Assembly: GCF_025677645.1 (NCBI RefSeq)
Contig: NZ_CP106879.1
Span: 1,798,001-1,862,000, forward strand
Origin: Curtobacterium poinsettiae
Lineage (GTDB): Bacteria; Actinomycetota; Actinomycetes; Actinomycetales; Microbacteriaceae
Direction of reading: 5' to 3'
Length of the DNA: 64,000 bases
The notes under the pieces are model-generated. The model was not told the origin of the DNA. It was given only the letters and a program-made list of their open reading frames with translations, and made no database searches. The position numbers were made by a program, and so were the translations under genes. Each line of letters opens with the position of its first letter. The first letter of the stretch is position 1. This document shows, in pieces, positions 7,499-15,549 of the stretch.

Positions 7499-8027
7499 CG
7501 TTCGTCACCGCCTTCTTGATCCGTGCACGGGACCGCCACACGCGCTGGGTGACGGCGCCGACGCTCATGCCGAGCAGGTCGGCGGCCTCGGCGTAGGAGC
7601 GGCCCTCGATGAGGCAGAGCTCGCACACCTGGCGATCGAGTGGTGCGAGTGCGTCGATCTCGGCGCGGACCCACCGCAGTCGCTCGCGGGCGTCGTCGTC
7701 CGGCTCGGGCGCGGCGAGCTCGTCGGGCAGGTCGACACCCTCGTGCCGTCGCTGCTGTCGCCGCAGGTTCGCGGCGTGGTTCCGGCACACGACGAGCAGC
7801 CACGGCAGGAGTGACTCCCCGGGGACCTCCACGGTGTCGGCTTTCTGCCACAGGGTCAGGAACGCGTCCTGCACGATCTCCTCGACGTCCATGCGCCGCG
7901 TGACCAGTGCCCACGTGTACCGGGTCATGGTCTCGGCATGACGGTCGAACAACGCGGTGACCGCACTGCGGTCGCCGCGCGCCGCTGCCGCCACGAGCGC
8001 GCTGTCCGGCTCGGCTGATCGGTTCAT
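7488..8027 (-). CDS. ECF-type RNA polymerase sigma factor
   Basis: 179 residues from ATG at 8027 with an AAGGGGGTGG site. Region 2 runs about 18-85 (FDRHAETMTRYTWALV, then VEEIVQDAFLTLWQKAD, the -10 recognition helix). Region 4 runs about 120-172 (LAPLDRQVCELCLIEGRSYAEAADLLGMSVGAVTQRVWRSR), the -35 helix-turn-helix. No extra C-terminal domain. It lies upstream of and overlaps a membrane protein gene, the usual layout for an ECF signalling pair. Confidence 0.93.
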   Translation of the reverse strand: MNRSAEPDSALVAAAARGDRSAVTALFDRHAETMTRYTWALVTRRMDVEEIVQDAFLTLWQKADTVEVPGESLLPWLLVVCRNHAANLRRQQRRHEGVDLPDELAAPEPDDDARERLRWVRAEIDALAPLDRQVCELCLIEGRSYAEAADLLGMSVGAVTQRVWRSRARIKKAVTNDER

Positions 8028-8125
8028 GTCCACCCCCTTCACTTGCGCAGTGTGCACGGAGGGGACATCCTCACAGATCGGTCGCCGCCGGGCGTGTCGC
8101 GGTCGGGGCCGCCATTGCGCGGATC

Positions 8126-8170
8126 GTCCTGGAGGCGCGGTGCCAGCTGGCACTGTTCCTCCAGACCGTC
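8126..8170. repeat. Palindromic intergenic repeat, copy 4 (imperfect)
   Basis: GTCCTGGAGGCGCGGTGCCAGC followed by a degenerate right arm, TGGCACTGTTCCTCCAGACC. This is the only full copy between divergent genes (sigma factor and phosphatase); the decayed right arm suggests loss of function here. Confidence 0.8.
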
Positions 8171-8284
8171 CGCTGGTCGCGGCGCGCGACCGACGCCGGC
8201 TTGTTCACCCGCCCGACGCATGCGCGTGGCAGGGTGGTTCGGGGCATCGTCGCCCGCAGCCCAGCCAGCCGCCAGCGGAGCACG

Positions 8285-9097
8285 ATGCCAACACCCGACC
8301 TGATGATCGTCACGGACCTCGACGGGACGTTCCTCGACCACCACGACTACTCGTTCGACGCGGCCCTGCCGATGCTGGAACAGCTGCGGGCGGACGACGT
8401 CCCCGTGGTGTTCTGCAGCAGCAAGACGCGTGCCGAGATCACGGCACTGCAGGCGCGCACCGGGCTCGACGGGCACGCGTTCGTGGCGGAGAACGGCGCG
8501 CTCGTGGTCGGACCGGCGGGCGACGTGCTGGTCGGACCGGTCGACGGCGACCTCGAGCGGCTGCACGCGGAACTCGCCCGCGTCCGCCAGTCACTGGAGT
8601 TGCAGTTCGAGACCTTCGGCGACGTGACCGACGCGGTCGTCGCCGCGTGGACGGGGCTCGACCTCGAAGCGGCTGGACGAGCGCAGCAGCGCGAGGCGTC
8701 CGAGGTCCTGCTCTGGCACGCCGAGGACGACGACCGGGCGGACGCGTTCCGCGCGGCGCTCGCCGCGGTCGGCCTCGACCTGGTGCGCGGCGGTCGGTTC
8801 TGGCACGTGTTGCTGGCGGGCCGCGACAAGGGCGCGGCGGTCCGGACACTGATCGCCGACCACGAGCGTCGGACGGGGACGGTCCCGCGCACGATCGGAC
8901 TCGGTGACGGCCCGAACGACACGGCGTTGCTCGACGCGGTCGACTTCGCCGTCGTGGTCCGCGGGCACGGCCCGGCACCCGGACCACTCGCCGACGACCG
9001 CCCCGAGCGCGTCCACCGCACGACCGCCCCCGGCCCGCAAGGCTGGACCGAGGGCCTCACCCGGTTCACCACCCCGTCCGTCAGGAGCCACCGATGA
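8285..9097 (+). CDS. HAD-IIB phosphatase, mannosyl/glucosyl-3-phosphoglycerate phosphatase type
   Basis: 270 residues. HAD motif I is IVTDLDGTFLD with catalytic D11/D13; motif II VFCSSKTRAEI; the conserved Lys is in GRDKGAAV; motif IV is GLGDGPNDTALLDAVD. The N-terminal TDLDGTFLDHHDYSFD and AFVAENGALV are typical of the MpgP branch of HAD-IIB. The stop overlaps the start of the GpgS-type synthase (ATGA). It therefore most likely dephosphorylates glucosyl-3-phosphoglycerate to glucosylglycerate, a compatible solute and methylglucose-lipopolysaccharide precursor. Substrate identity is inferred from the neighbour. Confidence 0.88.
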   Translation: MPTPDLMIVTDLDGTFLDHHDYSFDAALPMLEQLRADDVPVVFCSSKTRAEITALQARTGLDGHAFVAENGALVVGPAGDVLVGPVDGDLERLHAELARVRQSLELQFETFGDVTDAVVAAWTGLDLEAAGRAQQREASEVLLWHAEDDDRADAFRAALAAVGLDLVRGGRFWHVLLAGRDKGAAVRTLIADHERRTGTVPRTIGLGDGPNDTALLDAVDFAVVVRGHGPAPGPLADDRPERVHRTTAPGPQGWTEGLTRFTTPSVRSHR

Positions 9098-10308
9098 GCG
9101 ACTTCCACCAGAACGGCGTCATCACGACGTTCCACGACCTCGGTCGCCGCAGCACCGCGAGCCTCGAGGAGGACCTGCGGGGCTTCGCCGAGAAACGCCC
9201 GATGAGCCTTATCCTGCCGGCGCTGTACTCCGAGCTCGAGCGTCCAGCCCTGTCGCGGATCGTCGACGAGCTGGCCGAGGCCGACTGGCTCAGCGAGATC
9301 GTGATCGGGCTCGACCGGGCCGACCGCTCGCAGTTCGAGCACGCCCGCGAGTTCTTCTCGCGGCTGCCGCAGCGGCACCGGATCCTGTGGAACGACGGGC
9401 CGCGACTGCGCGAGCTCGACGCCGAACTGGAGCGTGCGGGCCTGGCACCGGGGGAGCCCGGCAAGGGCCGGAACGTCTGGTACTGCACCGGGTACGCGCT
9501 GGCGTCGGAGCGGGCGGACTGCATCGCCCTGCACGACTGCGACATCACCACCTACGAGCGGGGCATGCTCGCGAGGTTGTTCTACCCGGTCGCGAACCCC
9601 GCGTTCGACTACGAGTTCTCGAAGGGCTACTACGCCCGCGTCGCCGACGGTCGGATCAACGGCCGCGCCGCGCGGCTGCTCGTCGGGCCCCTGCTCCGCT
9701 CGCTCCGCCAGGTCTACGGGGAGTCCGAGTACCTGGAGTACCTGAGCAGCTTCCGGTACCCGCTGTCCGGCGAGTTCGCGATGCGTGCCCACGTGCTGAA
9801 CGGCCTGAAGATCCCCGGCGACTGGGGACTCGAGATCGGCATGCTGTCCGAGGTGTACCGCGACTACGCGACCCGGCAGGTGTGCCAGGTGGAGATCGCC
9901 GACGCGTACGACCACAAGCACCAGCCCCTCGCCGAGGCCGACGGCACCGGCGGCCTCGCCCGGATGGGCAACGACATCGTGCAGTCGCTGCTCCGGAAGC
10001 TCGCGACCATGGGCGTCCCGCTCACGTCCGACTCGTTCCGCGTGCTCAAGGCGACGTACTACCGGAACGCGCTCGACATCGTCGAGGTGTACCGGCACGA
10101 AGCCGAGATGAGCGGGCTCGCGTTCGACCAGCACGCCGAGGAAGCCGCGGTGGAGCTCTTCACCAAGGCGATCCTCGATGCCGGCGGCGCCTTCACGGCG
10201 CGGCCGAACGACAAGCCGTTCATCCCGAGCTGGAGCCGGGTGCGCTCAGCGGTGCCGGACGTGCTCGACCGGCTGCGGGACGCGGTGGAGGCGGACCAGC
10301 AGGACTGA
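9094..10308 (+). CDS. gpgS: Glucosyl-3-phosphoglycerate synthase (GT81)
   Basis: 404 residues, retaining GT-A glycosyltransferase. MSLILPALYSE (about 36-46) starts the nucleotide-sugar fold, GKGRNVWYCTGYAL contains the phosphate-contact segment, and ALHDCDITTYE (about 147-157) carries the metal-binding DxD-like motif. PLSGEFAM and PGDWGLEIGMLSE are the acceptor-side motifs of GpgS/MpgS-type enzymes. It transfers glucose from an NDP-glucose to 3-phosphoglycerate. Overlaps the phosphatase by 4 bases, forming a two-gene glucosylglycerate operon likely linked to osmotic or nitrogen stress. Confidence 0.9.
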   Translation: MSDFHQNGVITTFHDLGRRSTASLEEDLRGFAEKRPMSLILPALYSELERPALSRIVDELAEADWLSEIVIGLDRADRSQFEHAREFFSRLPQRHRILWNDGPRLRELDAELERAGLAPGEPGKGRNVWYCTGYALASERADCIALHDCDITTYERGMLARLFYPVANPAFDYEFSKGYYARVADGRINGRAARLLVGPLLRSLRQVYGESEYLEYLSSFRYPLSGEFAMRAHVLNGLKIPGDWGLEIGMLSEVYRDYATRQVCQVEIADAYDHKHQPLAEADGTGGLARMGNDIVQSLLRKLATMGVPLTSDSFRVLKATYYRNALDIVEVYRHEAEMSGLAFDQHAEEAAVELFTKAILDAGGAFTARPNDKPFIPSWSRVRSAVPDVLDRLRDAVEADQQD

Positions 10309-10346
10309 CGAGGTCACTCGACCCGGTGACGGCATCGAGGATGCCG

Positions 10347-10718
10347 TCACCGACCGGACCGGCGCAGGGCGTCCAGGGGGACCCACCCTGGCTGCGAGCG
10401 TTGCCATGATCGGAAACGGTCGATGCGACCCTGCGCGGCCGCCACGGCAGGCCGAGCCCGTCGGATCACTCGGCCCCGCAGGACGAGGAAGCCCGAGCCC
10501 ACGAGGACGAAGAAGCCCGCCAGAGCCAGCCCCGTCAGGCGGATCGGGCCGACTACTGACCAGCCGATCGAGACGCCGCCGAGCGCACACAGCACGCACC
10601 CCCAGAACAACAGTCGGCTCGCGGTGTGCCGGAAGGTCCGGATGAGCCGTTCATCGTGTTCGATCGTCGGCGTGCTGCCGGGCTCTGACTCTGCGAACCC
10701 CACCCGGAGCCGCATCAC
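10347..10718 (-). CDS. Small two-helix membrane protein
   Basis: 123 residues. Two membrane helices (LLFWGCVLCALGGVSIGW and LTGLALAGFFVLVGSGFLVL, about residues 36-54 and 61-81) lie between charged ends. The start is GTG 10718 or the adjacent ATG 10715; both overlap the stop of the upstream gene, so the pair is co-transcribed. No family recognised. Confidence 0.65.
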   Translation of the reverse strand: MMRLRVGFAESEPGSTPTIEHDERLIRTFRHTASRLLFWGCVLCALGGVSIGWSVVGPIRLTGLALAGFFVLVGSGFLVLRGRVIRRARPAVAAAQGRIDRFRSWQRSQPGWVPLDALRRSGR

Positions 10719-10915
10719 GAGCCCCAGATGACGTACGCGACGACCCCGAGGACGACCACACCGCCGATGGGGACGAAGAAGATCCAGTCGTTCCGGATCG
10801 GCGCGCTACCCGGTCGATGGTCTCGCTGGAACGGGGCGACCGGGTTGCCGCTGACCCCGGGGAGGAAGTCGGTCGAGTGCTGTCGGACCGGTTCTTCGGG
10901 ACGCTGGTCGTGCAT
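10715..10915 (-). CDS. Small C-terminally anchored membrane protein
   Basis: 66 residues starting MHDQRPEEPVRQ. A polar N-terminus of about 45 residues is followed by a single C-terminal helix (WIFFVPIGGVVVLGVVAYVIWG). ATG 10915 has a G-rich site upstream; an in-frame ATG further up (11014) would run into the oxidoreductase gene and is less likely. Translationally coupled to the gene at 10347-10718. Confidence 0.6.
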   Translation of the reverse strand: MHDQRPEEPVRQHSTDFLPGVSGNPVAPFQRDHRPGSAPIRNDWIFFVPIGGVVVLGVVAYVIWGS

Positions 10916-11010
10916 GTGACCCCCCAGAGTCGACGGGTGCTGATGACCCTCGCGTTGATCTTGCCCGACATCGAGTGCCGTGACCACCACCGGTGCAATC
11001 GGCCGACTCG

Positions 11011-12060
11011 TCATCCGTGCTGCGGGTCCCACCCGTCGGATCTCGGCGCCCAGCCGAGTTCCGGACCCAGCCGCTCGGCGATGTCCGTGATGATCTGGGC
11101 GTAGTCGTCGGGCTCGAACGAGAACGGGAGCGCGAAGGCGACCTCGGTGACCGCCTGGTAGCCGACGTCGGCACGGAGCCGGTCCGCGATCTCGGCCGAC
11201 GTGCCCACCAGGTCGGCGGCGAAGAGCATTCCGGCGGGGCCCTGCGGCACGCCGACGCGACCCGAGCGGCTGTCGACGTAGGCGCGGTAGCGGGCCTCTT
11301 GCTCGGCGGTCGCGGTGTCGGTCGGGATGACGACCAGGCCCTGCGAGACGCGGGCGGCAGCGGGGTCGGAGTGGACGTCGAGGTAGGCGTCGATCTGAGC
11401 GCGCTGGTTCGTGGCGAAGTCGGTGCCGTTCTCACTGCGGGTGACGCTCGAGGTGAGCAGGTGGAAGCCGTTCTCACCCGCCCACACGGCCGACTTCGTG
11501 CTGCCGGTGCCGTACCAGATCCGTTCGGCCAGGCCGGCGCTGTGCGGCTGGACGGTGCTCGCGAACTCCTCGATGCCGCGGCGTTCGACGGTCTCGGTGG
11601 CCGTCACCGGGTCACCGCGCACCATGGCACGGAAGCGCAGGAGCCGGTCGTTGCCGAGGTCCTCGTGCTCCAGGGTGTCGGGGTAGATCGCGTCGCGGTA
11701 CAGGTCGAAGTTCATCGGGGTGCCGACCGAGAACCCCGGGTTCAGGCGGCCGCCGAGCAGGACGTCGACCGTGCTGAGGTCCTCCGCGAGGCGGAACGGG
11801 TTCTCCGCGCCGATCGGGGTGACGGCGGTGCCCAGGTCGATGCGCGAGGTGCGCTGCGAGGCGGCGGCCAGCAGCGCGACGGGGGAGGAGATGCCGTGCT
11901 GCAGGTGCCGGTGGCGCAGCCAGGCGCTGTCGAAGCCCAGGGCCTCGGCGCGCTCGATCACGCGCAGGGTGTCCTCGTGGCCCGCGGACGGTCGTGCGGG
12001 GTCGAACGACCCGATCGTCAGGAAGCCGAGCCGGTGCAGGGGAGTTCCGTCGAGGGGCAT
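11011..12060 (-). CDS. LLM-class flavin-dependent oxidoreductase
   Basis: 349 residues, TIM-barrel luciferase-like monooxygenase. Recognisable parts are LGFLTIGSFDPARP, then RVIERAEALGFDSAWLRHRHLQHG (about 33-56), SPVALLAAASQRTSRIDLGTAVTP (59-82) and LDVLLGGRLNPGFSVG-type FMN/substrate loops. It would use FMNH2 or F420; the cofactor cannot be told from sequence alone. It is transcribed away from its upstream VOC neighbour with a short gap. Substrate unknown. Confidence 0.9.
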   Translation of the reverse strand: MPLDGTPLHRLGFLTIGSFDPARPSAGHEDTLRVIERAEALGFDSAWLRHRHLQHGISSPVALLAAASQRTSRIDLGTAVTPIGAENPFRLAEDLSTVDVLLGGRLNPGFSVGTPMNFDLYRDAIYPDTLEHEDLGNDRLLRFRAMVRGDPVTATETVERRGIEEFASTVQPHSAGLAERIWYGTGSTKSAVWAGENGFHLLTSSVTRSENGTDFATNQRAQIDAYLDVHSDPAAARVSQGLVVIPTDTATAEQEARYRAYVDSRSGRVGVPQGPAGMLFAADLVGTSAEIADRLRADVGYQAVTEVAFALPFSFEPDDYAQIITDIAERLGPELGWAPRSDGWDPQHG

Positions 12061-12123
12061 GGGTCGATCGTGCCAGATGCGTCGTGCCGTTCGTCCGTTG
12101 ATGACTGTTGTGCAGCCGCCGGT

Positions 12124-12516
12124 TCAGTCACCGGTCTCCTTGACCAGGGCCTCGACGTTGTTGCCGTCCGGGTCGGACACGAACGCGGTGTACGCGTGGT
12201 ACTCCGGCCAGTAGCGCGGCTCGTGCCGTGACACCCCGCCGGCGGCGACGGCTTCGCGGTGGAAGGCGTCGACCTCGCTCCGTGACCCGGCCTCGAACGC
12301 CAGGTGGAGTCCGCGCGTCGTCGCCTCGGGGGGCCGGGCGGTCTCGAGCGAGACGCTCGGGGTGTCGTCCCCGTGCTGCCAGAACTCGGCGACGGCGTCC
12401 GTGCGGTAGCCCGCTCCGATGCCGAGGGGCGCGAGGGCTGCGGTGTAGAACGCGTCGCTCGCGGCGAAGTCGCTGGCGAAGACGCCCAGGTGGTGGATGA
12501 GGTGACGACCCGGCAT
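12124..12516 (-). CDS. VOC-superfamily (glyoxalase-like) protein
   Basis: 130 residues. Opens with IHHLGVFASDFAASDAFYTAALAPLG and closes with YHAYTAFVSDPDGNNVEALVKE; the terminal E and His residues are the usual metal ligands of VOC enzymes. It is in line with the oxidoreductase gene downstream (about 60-base gap), so the two may be co-transcribed. Substrate unknown. Confidence 0.85.
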   Translation of the reverse strand: MPGRHLIHHLGVFASDFAASDAFYTAALAPLGIGAGYRTDAVAEFWQHGDDTPSVSLETARPPEATTRGLHLAFEAGSRSEVDAFHREAVAAGGVSRHEPRYWPEYHAYTAFVSDPDGNNVEALVKETGD

Positions 12517-12586
12517 GGGACGACCCTAGGCCGCCGTCACGGCATCCGTCCGGGCAGCATCCCGGTCCCGCTGGCAGGCTGGACCC

Positions 12587-13453
12587 GTGCACATCACCCT
12601 GGACTCCGCGACCGACATCGTCATCTCCGGCATCCGTTTCCCGGAGGGGAACCGCTGGCACGACGGGCGGCTCTGGTACTCGGACATGCACACCGGCGAG
12701 GTGTTCTCGGTCGACCCGTCCTCGACCGACGGCCCCCGGCTCGAGGCGACGGTCGACGGGCAGTCGTCGGGGCTCGGGTGGCTCGCCGACGGGCGGTTGA
12801 TCGTCAGTTCGATGGAGTCCCGCACGGTCGTCGTCGTCGACCCGGACGGCAGCACCTCGGTGTTCGCCGACCTGTCCACGATCGAGTCGTCGCTCGTGAA
12901 CGACCTGGTCGTCGACGCCCAGACCGGCCGGACCTACATCGGTGCCTTCGGCTACGACCTGTACGCGGGCGAGGAACTGCGCCCCGGCCCGCTCTACGTG
13001 ATCGACCCTGACGGCTTGGTCCGCCTCGCCGCCGAGGGCCTGGTGTTCCCGAACAGCGCCAACATCCTGCCCGGCACCCGGACCCTGGTGGTCAGCGAGA
13101 CGTGGGGTGGCCGCCTCACCGCCTTCGACATCGAGGACGACGGCTCACTGACCGGGCGGCGCGAGTGGGCAGCCCTGCCCGGCGGTGTGACCCCGGACGG
13201 CAGCACCGTCGACCGTGACGGCGCGATCTGGGTCTGCTCGGTCGACACAGGGGAGTTCCTGCGGGTCGTCGAGGGCGGCGAGGTGACGGACCGCATCGAC
13301 GCGCCCGGGGACTGCGCGATCGACTGTGCGCTCGGTGGCGAGGACGGTCGCACCCTCTACCTGGCGACCGCCGACAGCTACGACCCGGCCGTGACTGCGA
13401 AGACACGCGCCGGTCGGATCAGTTCGGTCCGGGTTCAGGTGCCGGGGTGGTGA
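12587..13453 (+). CDS. SMP-30/gluconolactonase-family protein
   Basis: 288 residues from GTG. A six-bladed beta-propeller: FPEGNRWHDGRLWYSDMHTGEV (blade 1, with the metal-ligand Glu in FPEG), LVNDLVVDAQTGRTYIGAFG (Asn-Asp motif), FPNSANILPGTRTLVVSETW and TPDGSTVDRDGAIWVCSV. These are the SMP-30 metal-binding positions. Such enzymes hydrolyse sugar lactones or other esters. A CAGGCT box six bases before the GTG suggests a leaderless transcript. The next gene's start overlaps its stop. Confidence 0.9.
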   Translation: MHITLDSATDIVISGIRFPEGNRWHDGRLWYSDMHTGEVFSVDPSSTDGPRLEATVDGQSSGLGWLADGRLIVSSMESRTVVVVDPDGSTSVFADLSTIESSLVNDLVVDAQTGRTYIGAFGYDLYAGEELRPGPLYVIDPDGLVRLAAEGLVFPNSANILPGTRTLVVSETWGGRLTAFDIEDDGSLTGRREWAALPGGVTPDGSTVDRDGAIWVCSVDTGEFLRVVEGGEVTDRIDAPGDCAIDCALGGEDGRTLYLATADSYDPAVTAKTRAGRISSVRVQVPGW

Positions 13454-14049
13454 GCCCGAGTGACCTCGTCGAGGCGACGCGTCGCGCCAACCACCTGGTC
13501 GAGCACGGACCGACGGCGGTCGTGTTGTCGCAGCAGGCGGGGTTCGCCGGCATGTCGATCCTGTGGGCGTTCATCAGCGTTCCCTCCGTGCTCCGCACCG
13601 ACTCGGTGATCTGGTTCTTGTTCGCCCTGGCCGGAGCGGTCGTGAACGTGACCGCCTGGGTCCGTGCTCGACGCCACCGCAGACTGCTGCCGTACCTCGT
13701 CGAGGCGCCGGAGCAGCCGCTCGGCGCGCTCACCCCGGCGGACCGCAAGTCCGTCACCCGACAGATCAGCGGACGGGCACCGGTGACGCCCGAGACCGTG
13801 CCGCTCGTGCGGGCGATGCTCGCGTGGCAGCGACGCTTCACCCGGGCCTCGGCCCCGACCCTGATCGGCACGGGGCTGAGCCTGGTGGGACTCGGAGGTG
13901 CCTCGGCCACGACGTTCGGATGGGGTTGGGCGTTCCTGGTGTTCATCGCCGTCGTCGTGGTGTTCGTCACGGTCGCGACGGCGATCGGCGTGCGTCGAAG
14001 CCGCCGAGTCCTGGCCGAGCTCGATCGGGTCGGCGCGCCCGTCTCCTGA
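13447..14049 (+). CDS. Four-helix membrane protein
   Basis: 200 residues. Two helices near 32-48 and 55-74 and two near 138-155 and 158-180 are separated by a charged cytoplasmic loop. It begins 7 bases before the end of the lactonase gene and so is probably translated with it. No recognised family or catalytic motif. Confidence 0.7.
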   Translation: MVSPSDLVEATRRANHLVEHGPTAVVLSQQAGFAGMSILWAFISVPSVLRTDSVIWFLFALAGAVVNVTAWVRARRHRRLLPYLVEAPEQPLGALTPADRKSVTRQISGRAPVTPETVPLVRAMLAWQRRFTRASAPTLIGTGLSLVGLGGASATTFGWGWAFLVFIAVVVVFVTVATAIGVRRSRRVLAELDRVGAPVS

Positions 14050-14100
14050 CCTCGCGCGTGCTGCCTCCACCGCGCGTTAGCGTGGTGCGGGGAGGCCGAG

Positions 14101-14469
14101 ATGGACAGTCCGGGTTGGTGGGCCGCGATCGGCTGCGCCGTGCTCCTGCTCATCGTCGACGCGGCGATCTGGGGCATCGTGTCGATCGCTGCAGACGGCC
14201 TGGGACGGAACCGCGCAGCGGGCATCCGGCTGCCGTCACTCATGCGGAGCGACGTGGCCTGGCGCGCTGGGCACCTCGCCGCGCACCGGGTCATGCGGCC
14301 GTTGCTGATCACGTCCGCAATCGTGGCGATCGTCTCCGTCCCGGCGCAGCTCACCCCGGTTCTCTACGTTGTGCTGCTCGGCCTGTCACTGGTGAGCACG
14401 CTGGCCGCGCTCGTCGCCGGTGCGGTGTCGGCGTCACGCGCTGCGAACAGCGTTCCTCGCGACGGGTGA
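14101..14469 (+). CDS. SdpI-family membrane protein
   Basis: 122 residues. Helices at about 5-30, 63-80 and 82-105. GRNRAAGIRLPSLMRSDVAWRAGHLAAH is close to the SdpI signature (G-x-N-x-x-x-G-I-R...S-D-x-A-W-x-x-G-H). SdpI of Bacillus is the immunity protein/regulator-sequestering partner of the SdpC toxin; most actinobacterial relatives have no assigned role. A GGGGAGG site precedes the ATG. Confidence 0.75.
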   Translation: MDSPGWWAAIGCAVLLLIVDAAIWGIVSIAADGLGRNRAAGIRLPSLMRSDVAWRAGHLAAHRVMRPLLITSAIVAIVSVPAQLTPVLYVVLLGLSLVSTLAALVAGAVSASRAANSVPRDG

Positions 14470-14491
14470 TCGGAGGGGTCATGCTGGTCTC

Positions 14492-15325
14492 GTGCAGCGA
14501 ATCGGTCTGAAGGACCCTGAAGGCGTTCGGTTCGTCCCGCCCGTCCGATCTGGGACCGGCGTCCTGGTGCTCGCTGGGTCGAGCGGGCGGGTCGATGAGG
14601 ACCGCGCGCGGGTCTTCGCCGGACTCGGGCACGTCGCGGAGTCGATCCGGTGGTTCGGAGGAGCCGGCCAGCAACCGGGACCGTGGGCCGTCCCGCTCGA
14701 ACTCTTCCTCGCCCGCATCGACGAACTCGAGCGGAGCTGCGACCGTGTCTGGCTCGTCGGGACCTCCCTCGGCGCCGAGGCCGCGCTGGTCCTCGGCGCG
14801 CACCGCCCCTCGGTCGCGGGCGTCATCGCGTTCGCACCCACCGACGTGGTGTGGCCCTGGCCGGACGGCGGGGGCGTGGAACGATCGCACTGGACCCTCG
14901 ACGGATCGCCACTGCCGCACGTGCCGTTGGCGTGGGACACCTGGCGGCGGGGAGAACCACCGCGCTTCCGATCGCTCTACGAGCGTTCCTACGAGGCCGC
15001 CCCGGACCGGGTTCGGGCAGCGGCGGTACCCGTCGAGCGGATACAGCAGCTCGTCCTGATCGCCGGTGAGGACGACCAGGTCTGGCCGAGCGCCCAGAGC
15101 GCTCGCCGCATCGCAGCTCGGCGGGCCGCGGCCGGGCACACCACGACCGTGGTGGTCCATCGGGATGCAGGGCACCGGGTGGTCCTGCCGACCGAGCCAG
15201 TCGTGGTCGGTGGGACCGAGATGGCGCGCGGCGGTACCGCAGCCGCCGACGCTGCGCTCGGGGCGATGGCACTCGAGGCGATCCGGGCCGCCTTGGCCCA
15301 CGACTGCATCAGTCCCTCAAGCTGA
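14492..15325 (+). CDS. Alpha/beta hydrolase, BAAT/acyl-CoA-thioester type
   Basis: 277 residues from GTG. TGVLVLAGSSGRVDEDRA carries the oxyanion-hole segment. VWLVGTSLGAEAALVLGAHRP (about 86-106) is a nucleophile elbow G-T-S-L-G with the catalytic Ser; LVLIAGEDDQVWPS supplies the Asp region and HRDAGHRVV the catalytic His. The layout matches C-terminal domains of acyl-CoA thioester hydrolases and bile-acid-CoA acyltransferase-like proteins. Substrate unknown. The SdpI-like gene lies immediately upstream. Confidence 0.82.
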   Translation: MQRIGLKDPEGVRFVPPVRSGTGVLVLAGSSGRVDEDRARVFAGLGHVAESIRWFGGAGQQPGPWAVPLELFLARIDELERSCDRVWLVGTSLGAEAALVLGAHRPSVAGVIAFAPTDVVWPWPDGGGVERSHWTLDGSPLPHVPLAWDTWRRGEPPRFRSLYERSYEAAPDRVRAAAVPVERIQQLVLIAGEDDQVWPSAQSARRIAARRAAAGHTTTVVVHRDAGHRVVLPTEPVVVGGTEMARGGTAAADAALGAMALEAIRAALAHDCISPSS

Positions 15326-15350
15326 CCCGGGGGCCGCCCGCTGCCGCTCG

Positions 15351-15411
15351 GTGCGAGGTTGCACTCCTGGTGCGAGGCATCGAGGGTCGCACCAGGTGCG
15401 CAACCTCGCAC
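15351..15411. repeat. Intergenic hairpin repeat, second family, copy A
   Basis: GTGCGAGGTTGC at 15351-15362 pairs perfectly with GCAACCTCGCAC at 15400-15411. Inside, CCTGGTGCGA (15366-15375) pairs with TCGCACCAGG (15387-15396). This gives a long two-part hairpin. A related element is at 32001-32065. Confidence 0.8.
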
Positions 15412-15453
15412 CAGACGACACGGACGCCAGACGACACGGACGCCAGACGACAC
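15411..15453. repeat. 16-bp tandem repeat, about 2.7 copies
   Basis: Unit CCAGACGACACGGACG repeated directly after the hairpin. It lies upstream of the SPFH gene and has no coding potential. Confidence 0.75.
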
Positions 15454-15549
15454 ACGCACCACGCGACACGGCGCCCCACGCGCACCCGCGTCACCCGCAC
15501 CCCTCCGGGTACGGCAGACTGCTCGGACAAGCATCCAGGAGTGATCGTC

